DNA of 64,000 nucleotides from Mycobacterium sp. 3519A (GCF_900240945.1 NZ_OESG01000012.1:620001-684000); one strand, 5' to 3'; positions 14,682 through 24,312 are shown, counted from the first letter of the stretch. The notes: generated by a model from the sequence alone, not told the origin. Translations and numbers: made by a program.

Positions 14682-15074
14682 TTACAGCTCGTCGGGTTTG
14701 ACCGCCAGCACCGGTTTCGGGCACTCCAGGAGCAGCTGCTGCGAGATGCTGCCCAGCAGCAGCTTGCCGACCGGGCTGCGGTGGCGGATGCCGATCACCA
14801 GCAGTTCGGCCTCGGGGCGGTCCATCGCCTTGAGCAGCTCTTCGGCCGGATCGACCCCGACCGGCTGGTGCAGCTGGTACTCGACGCCGCAGTCGGCCAA
14901 CCGCTCTTCGATGTTGTGGATCTCGCCGGACTGCGCGAAGTGGGCGTCGACGTAGGCGTTGCCTGCCGTGGAGTTGATCACGTGCAGCGTCGTCCCGCGC
15001 ACCTTGGCCTCGGCGATCCCGTGCTCCAGCGCTGCGCGGCCGAACGCGTCGGCGCTGTATCCGATGACGATCAT
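14682..15074 (-). CDS. Universal stress protein (UspA family)
   Basis: 130 aa single Usp domain, starting at the ATG whose ATGA overlaps the tctA stop. The N-terminal strand [19 protein letters not shown] and the C-terminal ATP-loop-like [20 protein letters not shown] match nucleotide-binding Usp proteins (G-x2-G-x9-G-S pattern). Longer reading frames that start upstream of 15074 lie inside tctA and are rejected. Position between a carboxylate transporter and an ion antiporter suggests that it is produced with them; a regulatory role on either is inference only. Confidence 0.9.
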   Translation of the reverse strand: MIVIGYSADAFGRAALEHGIAEAKVRGTTLHVINSTAGNAYVDAHFAQSGEIHNIEERLADCGVEYQLHQPVGVDPAEELLKAMDRPEAELLVIGIRHRSPVGKLLLGSISQQLLLECPKPVLAVKPDEL

Positions 15075-16612
15075 GCCTGCGCCGCCTTCTCCTTCTGGTC
15101 CGCGTCGTCCTCCACAACGAGCAGTGTTTCCTCGCTGCGGTGCATCAAACGCAGCACCAACGGGGTCAGCAGCAGGATCGCCATCAGCACGTACACGACG
15201 ATCGCGACCGGCTCGGTGAACAGGCTGCTCCAATCGCCGCCGCCCAGTTGCAGGGCCTGCCGCAACTGACGTTCGATCCGCGGACCGAGGATGACGCCGA
15301 TGATCAGCGGCAGCACCGGTAGGCCGAAGCGTCGCATCATCAGCCCGAGCAGGCCGAACACCAACAGCAGCGCCAGGTCGAGCGGCTGGACGTTCACCGC
15401 GAGCGCGCCGAGCGTCGCGAAGAACAGAATGCCTGCGTACAGGTATGGCCGCGGGGTGCGCAGCAGCCTGGCCCACAGCGGCGCCAGCGGCAGGTTCAGC
15501 ACCAGCAGCAGGAAGTTGCCGATGAACAGGCTGGCGATCAGTGTCCAGATCAGCAGCGGCTCCTTCTGGAAAAGCGTTGGGCCGGGCTGAATTCCGTACG
15601 ACACGAACGCGGTGAGCATGACGGCCGCGGTGGCGTTGGTGGGCAGGCCGAGTGACAGCATGGGCACCAATGTGCCTGCGGCGGAGGCGTTGTTGGCCGC
15701 TTCCGGCCCTGCGACGCCTTCGATCGCGCCCTTGCCGAACTCGTCTTTATGCTTCGACAGTCGCTTCTCGGTGATGTACGACAAGAACGTCGGCAGCTCG
15801 GCTCCACCGGCGGGCAGCGCGCCGAACGGGAATCCGAACGCGGTGCCGCGCAGCCACGGCTTCCACGACCGCTTGAAGTCGTCGCGGCCCATCCACGGCC
15901 TGCCGACCGGGATGACCTCGGCGGGTCGGCGACGCAGATGCGCGGCGACCCACAGCGCCTCGCCGACAGCGAAGATGGCGACGGCGATCACGACGATGTC
16001 GATGCCGTCGGACAACTGCGGAAGTCCGAACGTCGCCCGCGGTTGACCGGTGAGGAAATCGATGCCGACGACGCCGATGCCGAGGCCGAGGAACAGCGAG
16101 ATCGCGCCGCGCAACTTCGACGCACCCAGCACGGCCGTCACGGCGACGAGCGCGAACAGCATGATGGCCAAATACGAAGGCGCGCCGAGGGTCACCGCGA
16201 ACCTGGAGATCGGCGGCGCGAACGCAGCGAGCAGCGCGGTGCCGATGGCACCCGCGACGAAAGACCCGATGGCGGCGGTCGCGAGGGCCTGTGCGGCCCG
16301 GCCCGCTTTGGCCATCTTGTTGCCCTCGATCGCGGTGATCACCGACGACGATTCACCGGGCGTGTTCAACAGGATCGACGTGGTCGACCCGCCGTACATG
16401 CCGCCGTAGAAGATGCCTGCGAACATGATGAACGCCGCACTCGGGCTGACGTTGTACGTGACCGGCAGCAGCAGCGCGACCGTCATGGCCGGGCCGATGC
16501 CGGGTAGCACGCCGACGGCGGTGCCGAGCAGCACCCCGATGACGGCGTAGAGCAGATTGGTGGGCGTCGCGGCCTGCTCGAAGCCCTGCAGGAGCCAGTT
16601 CAGATTGTCCAT
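15071..16612 (-). CDS. tctA: Tripartite tricarboxylate transporter, large membrane subunit
   Basis: 513 aa, about 12 membrane segments, of the TctA family. Signature segments are [17 protein letters not shown] near the N-terminus, the [19 protein letters not shown] loop, and [19 protein letters not shown] in the second half. It works with TctB (small membrane subunit) and TctC (periplasmic binding protein) to import citrate or related carboxylates by ion coupling. The start codon follows the tctB stop directly, and the stop overlaps the usp start by 4 bp. The specific carboxylate cannot be deduced from sequence. Confidence 0.95.
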   Translation of the reverse strand: MDNLNWLLQGFEQAATPTNLLYAVIGVLLGTAVGVLPGIGPAMTVALLLPVTYNVSPSAAFIMFAGIFYGGMYGGSTTSILLNTPGESSSVITAIEGNKMAKAGRAAQALATAAIGSFVAGAIGTALLAAFAPPISRFAVTLGAPSYLAIMLFALVAVTAVLGASKLRGAISLFLGLGIGVVGIDFLTGQPRATFGLPQLSDGIDIVVIAVAIFAVGEALWVAAHLRRRPAEVIPVGRPWMGRDDFKRSWKPWLRGTAFGFPFGALPAGGAELPTFLSYITEKRLSKHKDEFGKGAIEGVAGPEAANNASAAGTLVPMLSLGLPTNATAAVMLTAFVSYGIQPGPTLFQKEPLLIWTLIASLFIGNFLLLVLNLPLAPLWARLLRTPRPYLYAGILFFATLGALAVNVQPLDLALLLVFGLLGLMMRRFGLPVLPLIIGVILGPRIERQLRQALQLGGGDWSSLFTEPVAIVVYVLMAILLLTPLVLRLMHRSEETLLVVEDDADQKEKAAQA

Positions 16613-17116
16613 CTACAGAATCCCGTCCAGAATGCCTGCGGGCAGCGGGATTCCGAGCCCGGAGTAGAACGCGTAGAAGCTGGCGACGGAGAGCACCGCG
16701 CCGATGACGATGTTCCGCACATAGTGGTGATTGCCCAGGATGGTGGCCGCGCCCGCGAACAGCAGGGTGCCGGTGATCGCCCAGCCCAGCGGGTTGACCA
16801 GCACGATGACTGCCACGAACAGCCCGACGAGCAGTCCGACAGTGCGCCAGTCGCCGGGGGTGGTGGGGTCGACGTCCTCGCCCGCGTCCGCCTCGCCCAC
16901 CGAGCCGCGCGGAATGGCAACGGCCAGAACGATTGCCAGCAGAATCAGGATGCCGCCGATGCCGATCGGGAACAGCCTTGGTCCGACTGGGTCGACCTTG
17001 GCGAAGCCGGCCTCGAGGCTGAGTGCGTCGTAGATCAGGAACGCACCGACAGCGACCATCACCACACAGACGATGTATTGGGCCTTGTCAACTGTTTTCG
17101 CGGGCAGGTCGGTCAT
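16613..17116 (-). CDS. tctB: Tripartite tricarboxylate transporter, small membrane subunit
   Basis: 167 aa from the ATG at 17116, whose ATGA overlaps the tctC stop; longer starts lie within tctC. Four hydrophobic segments are visible: two near the N-terminus flanking a [12 protein letters not shown] loop, which is characteristic of TctB, and two in the C-terminal half ([19 protein letters not shown], then [15 protein letters not shown]). An acidic linker ([11 protein letters not shown]) lies between. TctB proteins vary in sequence, so the call leans on topology plus position between tctC and tctA. Confidence 0.92.
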   Translation of the reverse strand: MTDLPAKTVDKAQYIVCVVMVAVGAFLIYDALSLEAGFAKVDPVGPRLFPIGIGGILILLAIVLAVAIPRGSVGEADAGEDVDPTTPGDWRTVGLLVGLFVAVIVLVNPLGWAITGTLLFAGAATILGNHHYVRNIVIGAVLSVASFYAFYSGLGIPLPAGILDGIL

Positions 17117-18099
17117 ATCAGCCCCAATTCGGTGAGCGTCGACGAGACGCGGTTGTCCTGGTCCTTCAGGAACTGTTCGAACTGTGCACCGGTCACGAAC
17201 GCATCGGTCCAACCGTTCTTCACCAGCGCCTCCTTCCACTGGGGTGTGCTGTGCAGGTCTTCGAGAACCTTGACCATCGCTTGTTTGGCGCCGTCGGAGA
17301 TGCCCGGCGGCGCAAGAACTCCGCGCCAGTTGGCGAAGGTGAGGTTTATGCCCGACTCCTTGAGGGTGGGCGCGTCGACGCCTTCGACCCTCTTGTCACT
17401 CGACACCGCGAGCACCCGCAGTTGGCCTGCCTCGATCTGATCGATGAGTTCGCCGGGGCTGGACGTGCCGACCGTGACCTTCTTGCCGAGCAGGGCGGTC
17501 AACAGGTCGCCGCCGCCGTCGTATGTGATGAAGTTGACCGACTTGGGTTCCACCCCAACGGCTTTGGCCAGTTCCATGGGGAACAGGTGGTCTGGTCCGC
17601 CGGGTGAGGAGCCGCCGCCGATGGTCACCTTCGACGGGTCCGCCTGCCACGCCGCGACGAAGTCCTGCACCGTCTTGAACGGCGAATCGGCAGGCACGAA
17701 GATCGCGCCCGGGTCTTCGATCAGTTTGGCCAGCGCGGTGGCATCGGATGCCCGGGCCTTGGATCCGTTGGTGTAGGTGGCGCCGACGACGCCGAGCCCC
17801 ATGGTCATCATGAGGTCGTCGTTGCCCTTTTCGTTCATCAGCCGCGCCATCGCGACGGTGCCGCCTGCGCCGATGACGTTGAAGACCTCGACGCGGCCGG
17901 TGATGTCGTCGTCCTCCATGATCTTCACCGCGGTGCGCGCGGTGAGGTCGTAACCGCCGCCGGGGCTGTTCGGCACCATCATCCGAAGCCGGTGCAGGCC
18001 CGGTGCCTCGCTGCCTCTGGTGACGCCGCAGGCCGACAGCACGAGTGCGGCGATCAACGCGACGATCAGGCCGGTCATCATTTGATGCCGTCGCAACAT
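17113..18099 (-). CDS. tctC: Tripartite tricarboxylate transporter substrate-binding lipoprotein
   Basis: 328 aa. A signal peptide with lipobox LSAC (Cys near residue 24) predicts an anchored solute-binding protein of the Bug/TctC family. The mature protein shows the typical pocket segments PNSPGGGYDLTAR (beta1-alpha2 loop) and a second G-G-rich loop near TIGGGSSPGGPD, ending with the LVK-x-GW-x-DA helix. It captures a carboxylate for TctAB. It is the first gene of the operon and is divergent from the sensor kinase across a 104-bp gap with two inverted repeats. Confidence 0.95.
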   Translation of the reverse strand: MLRRHQMMTGLIVALIAALVLSACGVTRGSEAPGLHRLRMMVPNSPGGGYDLTARTAVKIMEDDDITGRVEVFNVIGAGGTVAMARLMNEKGNDDLMMTMGLGVVGATYTNGSKARASDATALAKLIEDPGAIFVPADSPFKTVQDFVAAWQADPSKVTIGGGSSPGGPDHLFPMELAKAVGVEPKSVNFITYDGGGDLLTALLGKKVTVGTSSPGELIDQIEAGQLRVLAVSSDKRVEGVDAPTLKESGINLTFANWRGVLAPPGISDGAKQAMVKVLEDLHSTPQWKEALVKNGWTDAFVTGAQFEQFLKDQDNRVSSTLTELGLI

Positions 18100-18203
18100 T
18101 GGTTGTCCCCAATCACTTCAGTTGTGATGCTCAGCAATACTGGACCCCACAGTGACCCACGTCACCGATGAGTACGCAAAGGAAGTATTGGTCGTTGTGA
18201 ACA
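18100..18203. promoter_or_regulatory. Divergent tctC / sensor-kinase regulatory region with inverted repeats
   Basis: The 104-bp gap between divergent starts contains ATCAC-7 nt-GTGAT (18112-18128), nearest tctC. It also contains CAATACT (18135-18141), repeated inverted as AGTATTG (18184-18190), nearer the kinase gene. These are reasonable candidates for the cognate response-regulator operators, because CitB-type regulators commonly control the adjacent transporter. No unambiguous -35/-10 hexamers were identified. Assignment as operators is inference from position and symmetry. Confidence 0.45.
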
Positions 18204-19823
18204 ATGAGATCCCCGGTCCGTAGCATCCGTAGCCTGGCGGGCCAGTTCCTGGTGTTCCAGTTGCTGGTCGTCGCCATCGTGCTGGTCGCGGTCGCCGCGG
18301 TGTCGGTGGCGCAATCGACGCGCGAGTTCCGTGACGTGCGCGGTCAGCGGATGATCGCCGTCGCCGAGAACATGGCGTCGACGCCCGTCGTGCGTGACCG
18401 CTACGCCGACCCGTTCGCCGGCAAGGTGCTTGCGCCCGAGGTGGACCGCGCGGTCGCGCTTTCCGGTGCGGACCTGGCGGAGATCCTCAACCCGGATGGC
18501 ACCGTGCGCGCATCGTCTGATCCCTCGCGCATCGGCCAGCGGATGGACCTGGGACCGAGTCGCGCCGACGAAGGCCGGGCGTGGTTCGGCGACGACACCA
18601 TCGACAGGGTGCACAGCCTGGTCGGCCAGGTGCCGATCCTGTCCACCAACGGCGACGTGTTGGCGGTCGCGTCGGTGAGCGAGCCGTATCCGTCCATCTG
18701 GCAACTGCTCAGCGGCGCGGGCGAGCGCTTGCTGATCTATCTGGGGCTCGGCGCGGCGTTGGGCATGCTGGCGTCGTGGCTGCTGTCGCGGCGGATCAAA
18801 CGGCACACACGTGGACTCGAGATCGCGGAGATCGCCGGCCTCGCCGAACATCGAGAGGCGTTGCTGCACAGCATCCGTGAGGGTGTGGTCGCGGTAAACA
18901 ACGAGGGTGACATCACGCTGCTCAACGACAGCGCCCAGGAGTTGCTGGGGGTGTCGCCGTCGGCCGTGGGGCGGCGCGCCGACAGCGTGGGCCTCGAGCC
19001 CGCGATCGTGGAGTTCCTGTTGTCGGGCGAGGACGGCCGCGATGTCGTGATCGCCACCCGAACAAGGGTTTTGGCGTTGAACAGGCGAGCCGCGACCAGC
19101 CAGGGGCAGCAGATCGGCACTGTCACGACCATGCGCGACAGCACCGAACTGGCTGCGCTGCAAGGTCAGTTGTCGTCGCACAAGAGCGTGACAGACACGC
19201 TGCGGGCACAGACGCACGAATTCGCCAACCAACTGCACACCATCTCGGGGTTGGTGCAGTTGGGTGAGTACGACTCGGTGCGCGATCTGGTCGGCACGTT
19301 GACGCGGCGGCGCGCAGAGATCAGTGATGCGGTCACCCAGCGGATCGCCGACCCCGCCGTCGCCGCGTTGATGATCGCGAAGACGTCGCTGGCCGCCGAG
19401 AGCGGCGTGTCGCTGGAGATCGCGCCCGATTCCCATCTCGCGGCGCTGGATCCGGCGCTCGCCACGGACGTGATCACGTTGTTGGGCAACCTGATCGACA
19501 ACGCGGTCGACGTTTCGGTCGGAGCGAATCCGGCCAAAGTCACCGTCGCCATCCAAGACCACGACGGGCTGACCATCACGGCGGCGGACTCCGGAACCGG
19601 TGTGCCGGAACATCTCCGCGAGGAGATCTTCGCCAGAGGGGTGACCTCCAAACCCGACGTCCCCGGCGGCCGGGGCATCGGGTTGGCGTTGGTCCGTTTG
19701 GTCAGCGCGCAGCACGGCGGGACGGTGGAGGTCAGCGACGGGCCTGCCGGTGGCGCGTTGTTCGTGGTGCGGCTACCGGTCTCTATAGCCGCGGTGGCGA
19801 CGGAGGGGGCCGCGCATGCGTGA
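18204..19823 (+). CDS. Sensor histidine kinase, CitA/DcuS (DpiB) type
   Basis: 539 aa. It has an N-terminal membrane helix (~17-40), an extracytoplasmic sensor domain of ~135 residues in CitA/PASC position, and a second helix (~178-200). A cytoplasmic PAS domain follows (LLHSIREGVVAVNNEG..., ~225-310). The phosphoacceptor is in RAQTHEFANQLHTISGL, typical of the CitA/DcuS class. The ATPase has NLIDNAVDV (N box), DSGTGVP (G1) and GRGIGLALVRL (G2). It probably senses an external carboxylate and controls the divergent tctCBA-usp-cax operon. Its stop overlaps the regulator start by 8 bp. Annotated Tct systems elsewhere often pair with TctDE (OmpR type), so the regulator class differs. Confidence 0.92.
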   Translation: MRSPVRSIRSLAGQFLVFQLLVVAIVLVAVAAVSVAQSTREFRDVRGQRMIAVAENMASTPVVRDRYADPFAGKVLAPEVDRAVALSGADLAEILNPDGTVRASSDPSRIGQRMDLGPSRADEGRAWFGDDTIDRVHSLVGQVPILSTNGDVLAVASVSEPYPSIWQLLSGAGERLLIYLGLGAALGMLASWLLSRRIKRHTRGLEIAEIAGLAEHREALLHSIREGVVAVNNEGDITLLNDSAQELLGVSPSAVGRRADSVGLEPAIVEFLLSGEDGRDVVIATRTRVLALNRRAATSQGQQIGTVTTMRDSTELAALQGQLSSHKSVTDTLRAQTHEFANQLHTISGLVQLGEYDSVRDLVGTLTRRRAEISDAVTQRIADPAVAALMIAKTSLAAESGVSLEIAPDSHLAALDPALATDVITLLGNLIDNAVDVSVGANPAKVTVAIQDHDGLTITAADSGTGVPEHLREEIFARGVTSKPDVPGGRGIGLALVRLVSAQHGGTVEVSDGPAGGALFVVRLPVSIAAVATEGAAHA

Positions 19824-20484
19824 CGTACTGGTGGTCGACGACGATTTCATGGTCGCCGAAATCCATCGCCGGTTCGTCGAACAGGTCGGCGGCTTCCGCG
19901 CGGTGGGTGTGGCCCGCACCGGCGCAGAGGCGCTCTCCGCGGCACGCGAGTTGAACCCGCAGTTGATCCTGCTCGACGTGTACCTGCCCGATATGACCGG
20001 CCTGGAAGTGTTGCAGCGGTTGCGATCCGAGGGCGACCGGGTGGGCGTCATCATGATCACCGCGGCCCGCGAACTGGACACCGTCAAGGGTGCGCTGGAC
20101 GGCGGGGCAGCGGACTTCTTGATCAAACCGTTCGAATTTCCGCAATTGAAGGCCAAACTGGAGGCATTCGCGGCCCGCGCGGATGCGCTGGAGTCGGCGG
20201 GCGGTGTCGACCAGTCGTTGATCGACACGCTGTTCGGCGGACCGCCCGCCGCTACACCGCAGGAGGTGCTGCCCAAGGGGCTCGGCGCCGAGACGGGTCG
20301 GCTGGTACTGGATGCGGTCCGCGACGCCGGCGAGGTGTCTGCCGCCGAATGCGCTGAGCTGGTGGGGATTTCGCGGGTCAGCGCGCGCCGGTACCTCGAG
20401 CATTATCTCAGTACCGGCGCGCTGGAATTGCGGCTGCAATACGGCGTCGGCCGACCCGAACGGCGTTATCGTTCGACGCGTTAG
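19816..20484 (+). CDS. Response regulator, CitB/DpiA type
   Basis: 222 aa. The receiver domain (1-~118) has acidic residues D8-D10, phosphoacceptor D54 in LLDVYLPDM, and the IKPF lysine near 105. A linker follows, then a C-terminal helix-turn-helix (~160-215: SAAECAELVGISRVSARRYLEHY) as in CitB/DcuR regulators. Overlap with the kinase gene by 8 bp indicates translational coupling. The predicted targets are the divergent tct operon and possibly its own promoter. The 3' end overlaps the tail of the minus-strand HNH exon 2 by 3-4 bp. Confidence 0.93.
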   Translation: MRDVLVVDDDFMVAEIHRRFVEQVGGFRAVGVARTGAEALSAARELNPQLILLDVYLPDMTGLEVLQRLRSEGDRVGVIMITAARELDTVKGALDGGAADFLIKPFEFPQLKAKLEAFAARADALESAGGVDQSLIDTLFGGPPAATPQEVLPKGLGAETGRLVLDAVRDAGEVSAAECAELVGISRVSARRYLEHYLSTGALELRLQYGVGRPERRYRSTR

Positions 20485-20960
20485 AAGGGTGGGTCGTCGT
20501 TGTTGGTGGTGGGTGTGGGTGGTGGTGGTTTCCAGTCGGGTGGGAGTTCTTCGGGTTCGAAGGGTTCGTTGAGCCAGGTGCACCAGGGGCTGGTGCTGTG
20601 TTGTTCGCCTTTGAACAGGATCAGGTAGCGTCGGGATTGGTTGCGCCACTTGCGGAGTTCGATCTCGCGGCGGATGGCGTAGTTGACCCGGCGGTTCTCG
20701 GCGTTGACCGGTCGTTGGGCGCGCAGGTGGGCGCGGGCGCGGTTGATCCGCGCGGCGAGGTCTTTGGCTCTGCTGCGTTTACCTCCGGTGGGTGCTCGGC
20801 AGGCTTGGCGTAGTTGGGGAAACAGGTCATAGCCCAGTGGGCTGGTGGTGTAGGTGCGTCCGGTCGGTGAGGTCCACTCGATGCGGCCGTCGGGTAACTG
20901 TTTATCGCGCCACCCGCCCGGCCCGCCGTGGAAGGTGTAGGCGTCGACCCCGGGCGTAGT
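20481..20960 (-). CDS. 13E12/DUF222 HNH protein, 3' exon (C-terminal 159 aa)
   Basis: On the minus strand, 160 codons are open without interruption from 20960 to a TAA at 20481. They begin TTPGVDAYTFHGGPGGWRD and contain WTSPTGRTYTT, which are the segments that normally follow the HNH motif in the mycobacterial 13E12 repeat family. The C-terminus is Pro/Asp-rich and ends DDPPF. There is no start codon of its own in a sensible place. The frame fits exactly onto the 5' part at 23096-24235 when the group II intron is removed (AAG joined to ACT). It is therefore a 3' exon, not an independent gene. Confidence 0.85.
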   Translation of the reverse strand, partial: TTPGVDAYTFHGGPGGWRDKQLPDGRIEWTSPTGRTYTTSPLGYDLFPQLRQACRAPTGGKRSRAKDLAARINRARAHLRAQRPVNAENRRVNYAIRREIELRKWRNQSRRYLILFKGEQHSTSPWCTWLNEPFEPEELPPDWKPPPPTPTTNNDDPPF

Positions 20961-21002
20961 GTCCCGGATTTCTCAGGGGCTATTTCCCGGGGCCGCGCCC
21001 CC

Positions 21003-21036
<34 letters not shown>

Positions 21037-21044
21037 TCCATAGA

Positions 21045-22499
21045 TCACGCAGGGACGGCTGATGGATTCCAGGGAGTGGGGATCTTGTTGCCGCGGTAGC
21101 GATAACGCTGGATGCGCATCGAGGCCGGGTTGTAGAGCTGCACTCCGGCGTATTCCGGTTTTCGATCCACGTGGTATCGACGGAAGAGCTCGCGCCTGCG
21201 GGTGCGCGGATGTTTGTCGCGCATCCATCCCCAGACCCGCCACCACAGGTAGTGCCCGATGTCGTGGTAGGCGGCGCTAGAACTGCCGTGCCGGAAATAC
21301 TGGGCCCATCCCCGCACCGTCCGGTTGAGCCGGTGAAACAAGACTGCCGGGGAGTGGTAGGTGCTACTGCGTGTGGTCATGGCCTTGATCCGGCGACGAA
21401 TCGATGCCATCGATTTGGTCGACGGATAGCTGTAGACATATGACCGGTGGCTGCCTTTCTGGGGGTGTCGCTGGATGTGAAACCCCAGAAAGTCGAACCC
21501 CTCGTCGATGGACACGACATGCGTTTTCTCCGGGGCTAACCGCAGCCCCAGTGATGCCAGCACGTCGGCCACCTCGCCCTGGATGTGCACCGCATGTTCG
21601 CGGGTGCCGAACACCATGACCACGAAGTCGTCGGCGTACCGGACCAGCCGGTAGGTCGCTCCTCCGCGGTGGCGATGCCGCCTGCGGGCGGTGTCGTTGG
21701 TGCGGGCCTTCCATGTGACCTCGAAGTGGTCATCGAGAACCGACAAGGCGATATTGGCCAGTAACGGCGAAAGGATGCCGCCCTGGGGAGTACCGGCGAC
21801 GCTGTCGCGAACGAAGGACGCTTCTTCGAGCACACCGGCTTTCAGAAACGCCTTGACCAACCCCAGCACGCGTTTGTCGGTGATACGGCCACGAACCCGG
21901 CCCGTCAGGGCGGTGTGATCGATCTCGTCGAAACACGAGGCGATATCGGCCTCCAGCACCCACGTGTAGCCGTGGTGGGCGTTGAAGCGGATCGCCTCGA
22001 TTGCGTCCTGGGCGCGTCGCCCGGGCCGAAACCCATAACTGGCCGCCGAAAAATCGGCCTCAAAGATCGGTTCCAGCACCAATTTCAGCGAGGCCTGCAC
22101 GACACGATCCGCGATAGTCGCGATGCCCAGCTTGCGGACCTTGCCGCCAGTCTTGGGAATCTCGACCCGCCGCACCGGAACTGGAGTGAAAGTACGGGCC
22201 TTCAACTGCCCCCGCAGATCCTCCAGAAACCCTTGCGCACCGTCGGCGGAGGCTTCGATCGAGCGCACCGTCGCCCGATCAATTCCCGCCGTTTTGGCCC
22301 CGCGATTCTCCCGGACCCGTTCCCACGCCGTAACGAGGAAACACGGGTCGGCCACGAGGTTGAACACATCATCAAACCGACGACCACCCTCGGCGGCCGC
22401 CCAACGATGCAACTTGGTCTGCATCCTCAGTACCTGCTGGGCCGCCGCGAACGGACGCTCCAACGCGGCACCGATATTCACCGGCGCATCTTCTGACAT
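21045..22499 (-). CDS. ltrA: Group II intron reverse transcriptase/maturase
   Basis: 484 aa. RT domain blocks are visible: ENRGAKTAGID (RT0/1), R-R-V-IPKTGGKVRKLGI (RT2a), SYGFRPGRRAQDAI (RT3), VLEADIASCFDEIDH (RT3/4, first Asp), TPQGGILSPLLANI (RT4), RYADDFVVM (catalytic YADD), and DFLGF (RT7). A maturase/domain X region follows (HRLNRTVRGWAQYFRHG, ~380-395). The tail is basic, with no HNH endonuclease domain after domain X, so mobility would rely on reverse splicing at replication forks or on other nicks. No frameshift or stop is seen. Start: ATG at 22499. Confidence 0.95.
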   Translation of the reverse strand: MSEDAPVNIGAALERPFAAAQQVLRMQTKLHRWAAAEGGRRFDDVFNLVADPCFLVTAWERVRENRGAKTAGIDRATVRSIEASADGAQGFLEDLRGQLKARTFTPVPVRRVEIPKTGGKVRKLGIATIADRVVQASLKLVLEPIFEADFSAASYGFRPGRRAQDAIEAIRFNAHHGYTWVLEADIASCFDEIDHTALTGRVRGRITDKRVLGLVKAFLKAGVLEEASFVRDSVAGTPQGGILSPLLANIALSVLDDHFEVTWKARTNDTARRRHRHRGGATYRLVRYADDFVVMVFGTREHAVHIQGEVADVLASLGLRLAPEKTHVVSIDEGFDFLGFHIQRHPQKGSHRSYVYSYPSTKSMASIRRRIKAMTTRSSTYHSPAVLFHRLNRTVRGWAQYFRHGSSSAAYHDIGHYLWWRVWGWMRDKHPRTRRRELFRRYHVDRKPEYAGVQLYNPASMRIQRYRYRGNKIPTPWNPSAVPA

Positions 22500-23095
22500 T
22501 GCACTCCCAACATTGCTGATCTACTGCCGCCCTTCCCCATGTGACCGGCTTTCCCGGCCTCGGAGTACTACGACGGCTCCGCCCCGCTACACGCCATCAG
22601 TGGGCAATGACACCTACCCGCCGCACTCCTGGCTGAAATGCGGGAAGGGCAGCCGCGCAGCGGTTCCCGTGTTCACATGCATTCCGATCGACGAGGGAGG
22701 CACCCAGCTATACCCCGGTGACCCCGACGACTACTTCGCAGCTGATTTCATCGTCGGCCAGCGTCCACCCCTGGCCGGGATGGCCGCCGGACGTTCGGAC
22801 ACCAAAAGTCACCGAACGTGCATCACGCACCGACCCACATCCGCCAGATTCGGGGTCGGTTCCACCTAACGAGGCCTCCAACACTGGTTCCTCGCGTATG
22901 CCTTCTCGTCTTGCTCGCCGCGCGCACAGTCCATCTGGCAGTACTGGACCGCCGCGGCTTTGTCAGGGCCGCTTGCCACCAAACCCGCCCATTCCCAGCA
23001 GATCCGGCTGCCCTCAGCTTCACTCAGATCACTGCGACAACCCGAGGATCGGGGTCTCTCACCCCCATTCGGAACACACGCGCCTCACGGCGCAC
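22500..23095 (-). ncRNA. Group II intron 5' ribozyme region (domains I–III, non-coding)
   Basis: 596 nt with no supported gene. Plus-strand and minus-strand frames here are chance openings in GC-rich structured RNA. The first 69 nt are open in frame with exon 1, so unspliced message adds 23 residues (starting VRREARVF) before TGA at 23024-23026. The region contains the candidate exon-binding sites EBS2 (22809-22815) and EBS1 (22631-22638), in the expected 5'-to-3' order. A full secondary-structure fold was not possible by hand. Confidence 0.7.
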
Positions 23096-24235
23096 CTTCA
23101 GCCGGTGATGCTCGCGGCATTCACAACTGAGATCCTCGGCCACGGTCAACCCGCCCGCGGCGGGGTTGGCGTGGTTGAACGGCTGGGTGTGGTCGAGGTC
23201 GCAGATCCAGGCTTTACGGTCACAGCCGGGAAACCGACACGTCAAATCCCGACACCGGATCCAGTTCTCCAACCCCGCCGAGGGCTGATAGCGGTGCGCC
23301 TGCTCCTCAGAGACGTCCGGGCACTCCACCGGGCGGATGATGGCGTGCTCGGCCAACTCACGCACCAACTCGGCGTCGATGACCCCGTAGCCCTCCAGAT
23401 AGCCGGGCTGCTGGCCCTCGCCGGCCACGGTGGCCTCGGTGGCGATCACGTTGATCACCACGCTCGCCGGACTCGCCGGCCGGTCGGGGTCGGGATTCGG
23501 TGTGGCGGGGCAGTCGGGTCGCCCGCAGGCACAGCTCAGCTCGCGGCGCTCGGCCAGCGCCCACAACGCATCGGTGCGCCGCTGATCCATGGTGCGTGGA
23601 TCCTTGCCGCACACCGATGTGGCCATCGCCGCCAACTGTTTGTCGACGATCGCGGCCACCGGCGCGGGCAGCGTGGCGCGCAACTGGGCCATCCCATCCG
23701 GGCCGGGCCTGAGGTGGATGTGGCGTTCATTGTGGGCGCGCACCCGACGCTCCTTGGCCGCTGCCGGGTCGATCTGGCGCACCGCGGCGTCCACGGCGTT
23801 GATGATGCGCTGGCGCGACCAGCACAACCACGACCCGATCCGCTCAGCCAGCAAGGTGTCCAGCGCGGCCATCGACACGGCGTCCTCGACCAGTTCGGTG
23901 CGTTTGATGACCTGCTCCACGGCGCGCCAATCCGTGCCCCCGGCCGCCAGCAGTGCGGCCACCTGCGGCAGCCGGGTGTCCAGTGCCTCGGCCTGGGCCA
24001 CCAGATGCTGCGCACCGCGCGCGGTCATGTTCATCGCCGCCGACACCTCGGCGGTGGTACGGGCGAACCCGGTGATCATCGACCACCCCGGATCCGGATC
24101 CGCAGCCTCGGCCTCGCCGGTGCGCAGCGCCAACAGTGCTGCGATCGCCGCACACCGGCGGGCCATCAACACCGACTCGTCCCGCACAGTGTCCTCGATC
24201 GCGGCGACCAAACCCCCCGCCGACCTATCGAACAT
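23096..24235 (-). CDS. 13E12/DUF222 HNH endonuclease-like protein, 5' exon
   Basis: 380 codons from ATG 24235 ([10 protein letters not shown]...), the start used by this family; upstream in-frame codons are non-conserved and run into insertion-sequence DNA. The DUF222 helical domain occupies ~20-270. Near the end the HNH core is visible: a zinc-type [21 protein letters not shown], then N-H-A-N-P and [10 protein letters not shown]. The group II intron starts immediately after the LK codons. Unspliced, translation ends 23 codons into the intron, giving 403 aa; spliced, 539 aa with the C-terminal domain at 20481-20960. 13E12 genes are often multicopy in mycobacteria; the substrate is unknown. 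Confidence 0.85.
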
Positions 24236-24281
24236 AGGTTCGACACTGCCAGGCCACCCCGACCCGCGTTGACTCTCCAGA

Positions 24282-24312
24282 TATGCGCGCGAAAAGGTGA
24301 TTCGTTGCCTCA
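24282..24312 (+). repeat. Insertion sequence left inverted repeat
   Basis: Inner 31-bp repeat: TATGCGCGCG + 7 nt + GATTCGTTGCCTCA, inverted at 25542-25572. A second ATGCGCGCG copy follows at ~24319, overlapping the transposase start. This suggests at least two transposase-binding sites at this end. Confidence 0.7.

Noticed and set aside
18162..19715. 517-codon minus-strand frame opposite the sensor kinase
   Set aside because: It is a high-GC antisense opening. The kinase on the other strand has all expected motifs.
20481..20960. Independent small gene or plain pseudogene fragment
   Set aside because: The frame has no internal stop, lacks its own start, and joins in frame to the 5' exon once the intron is removed, so an exon is the better explanation.
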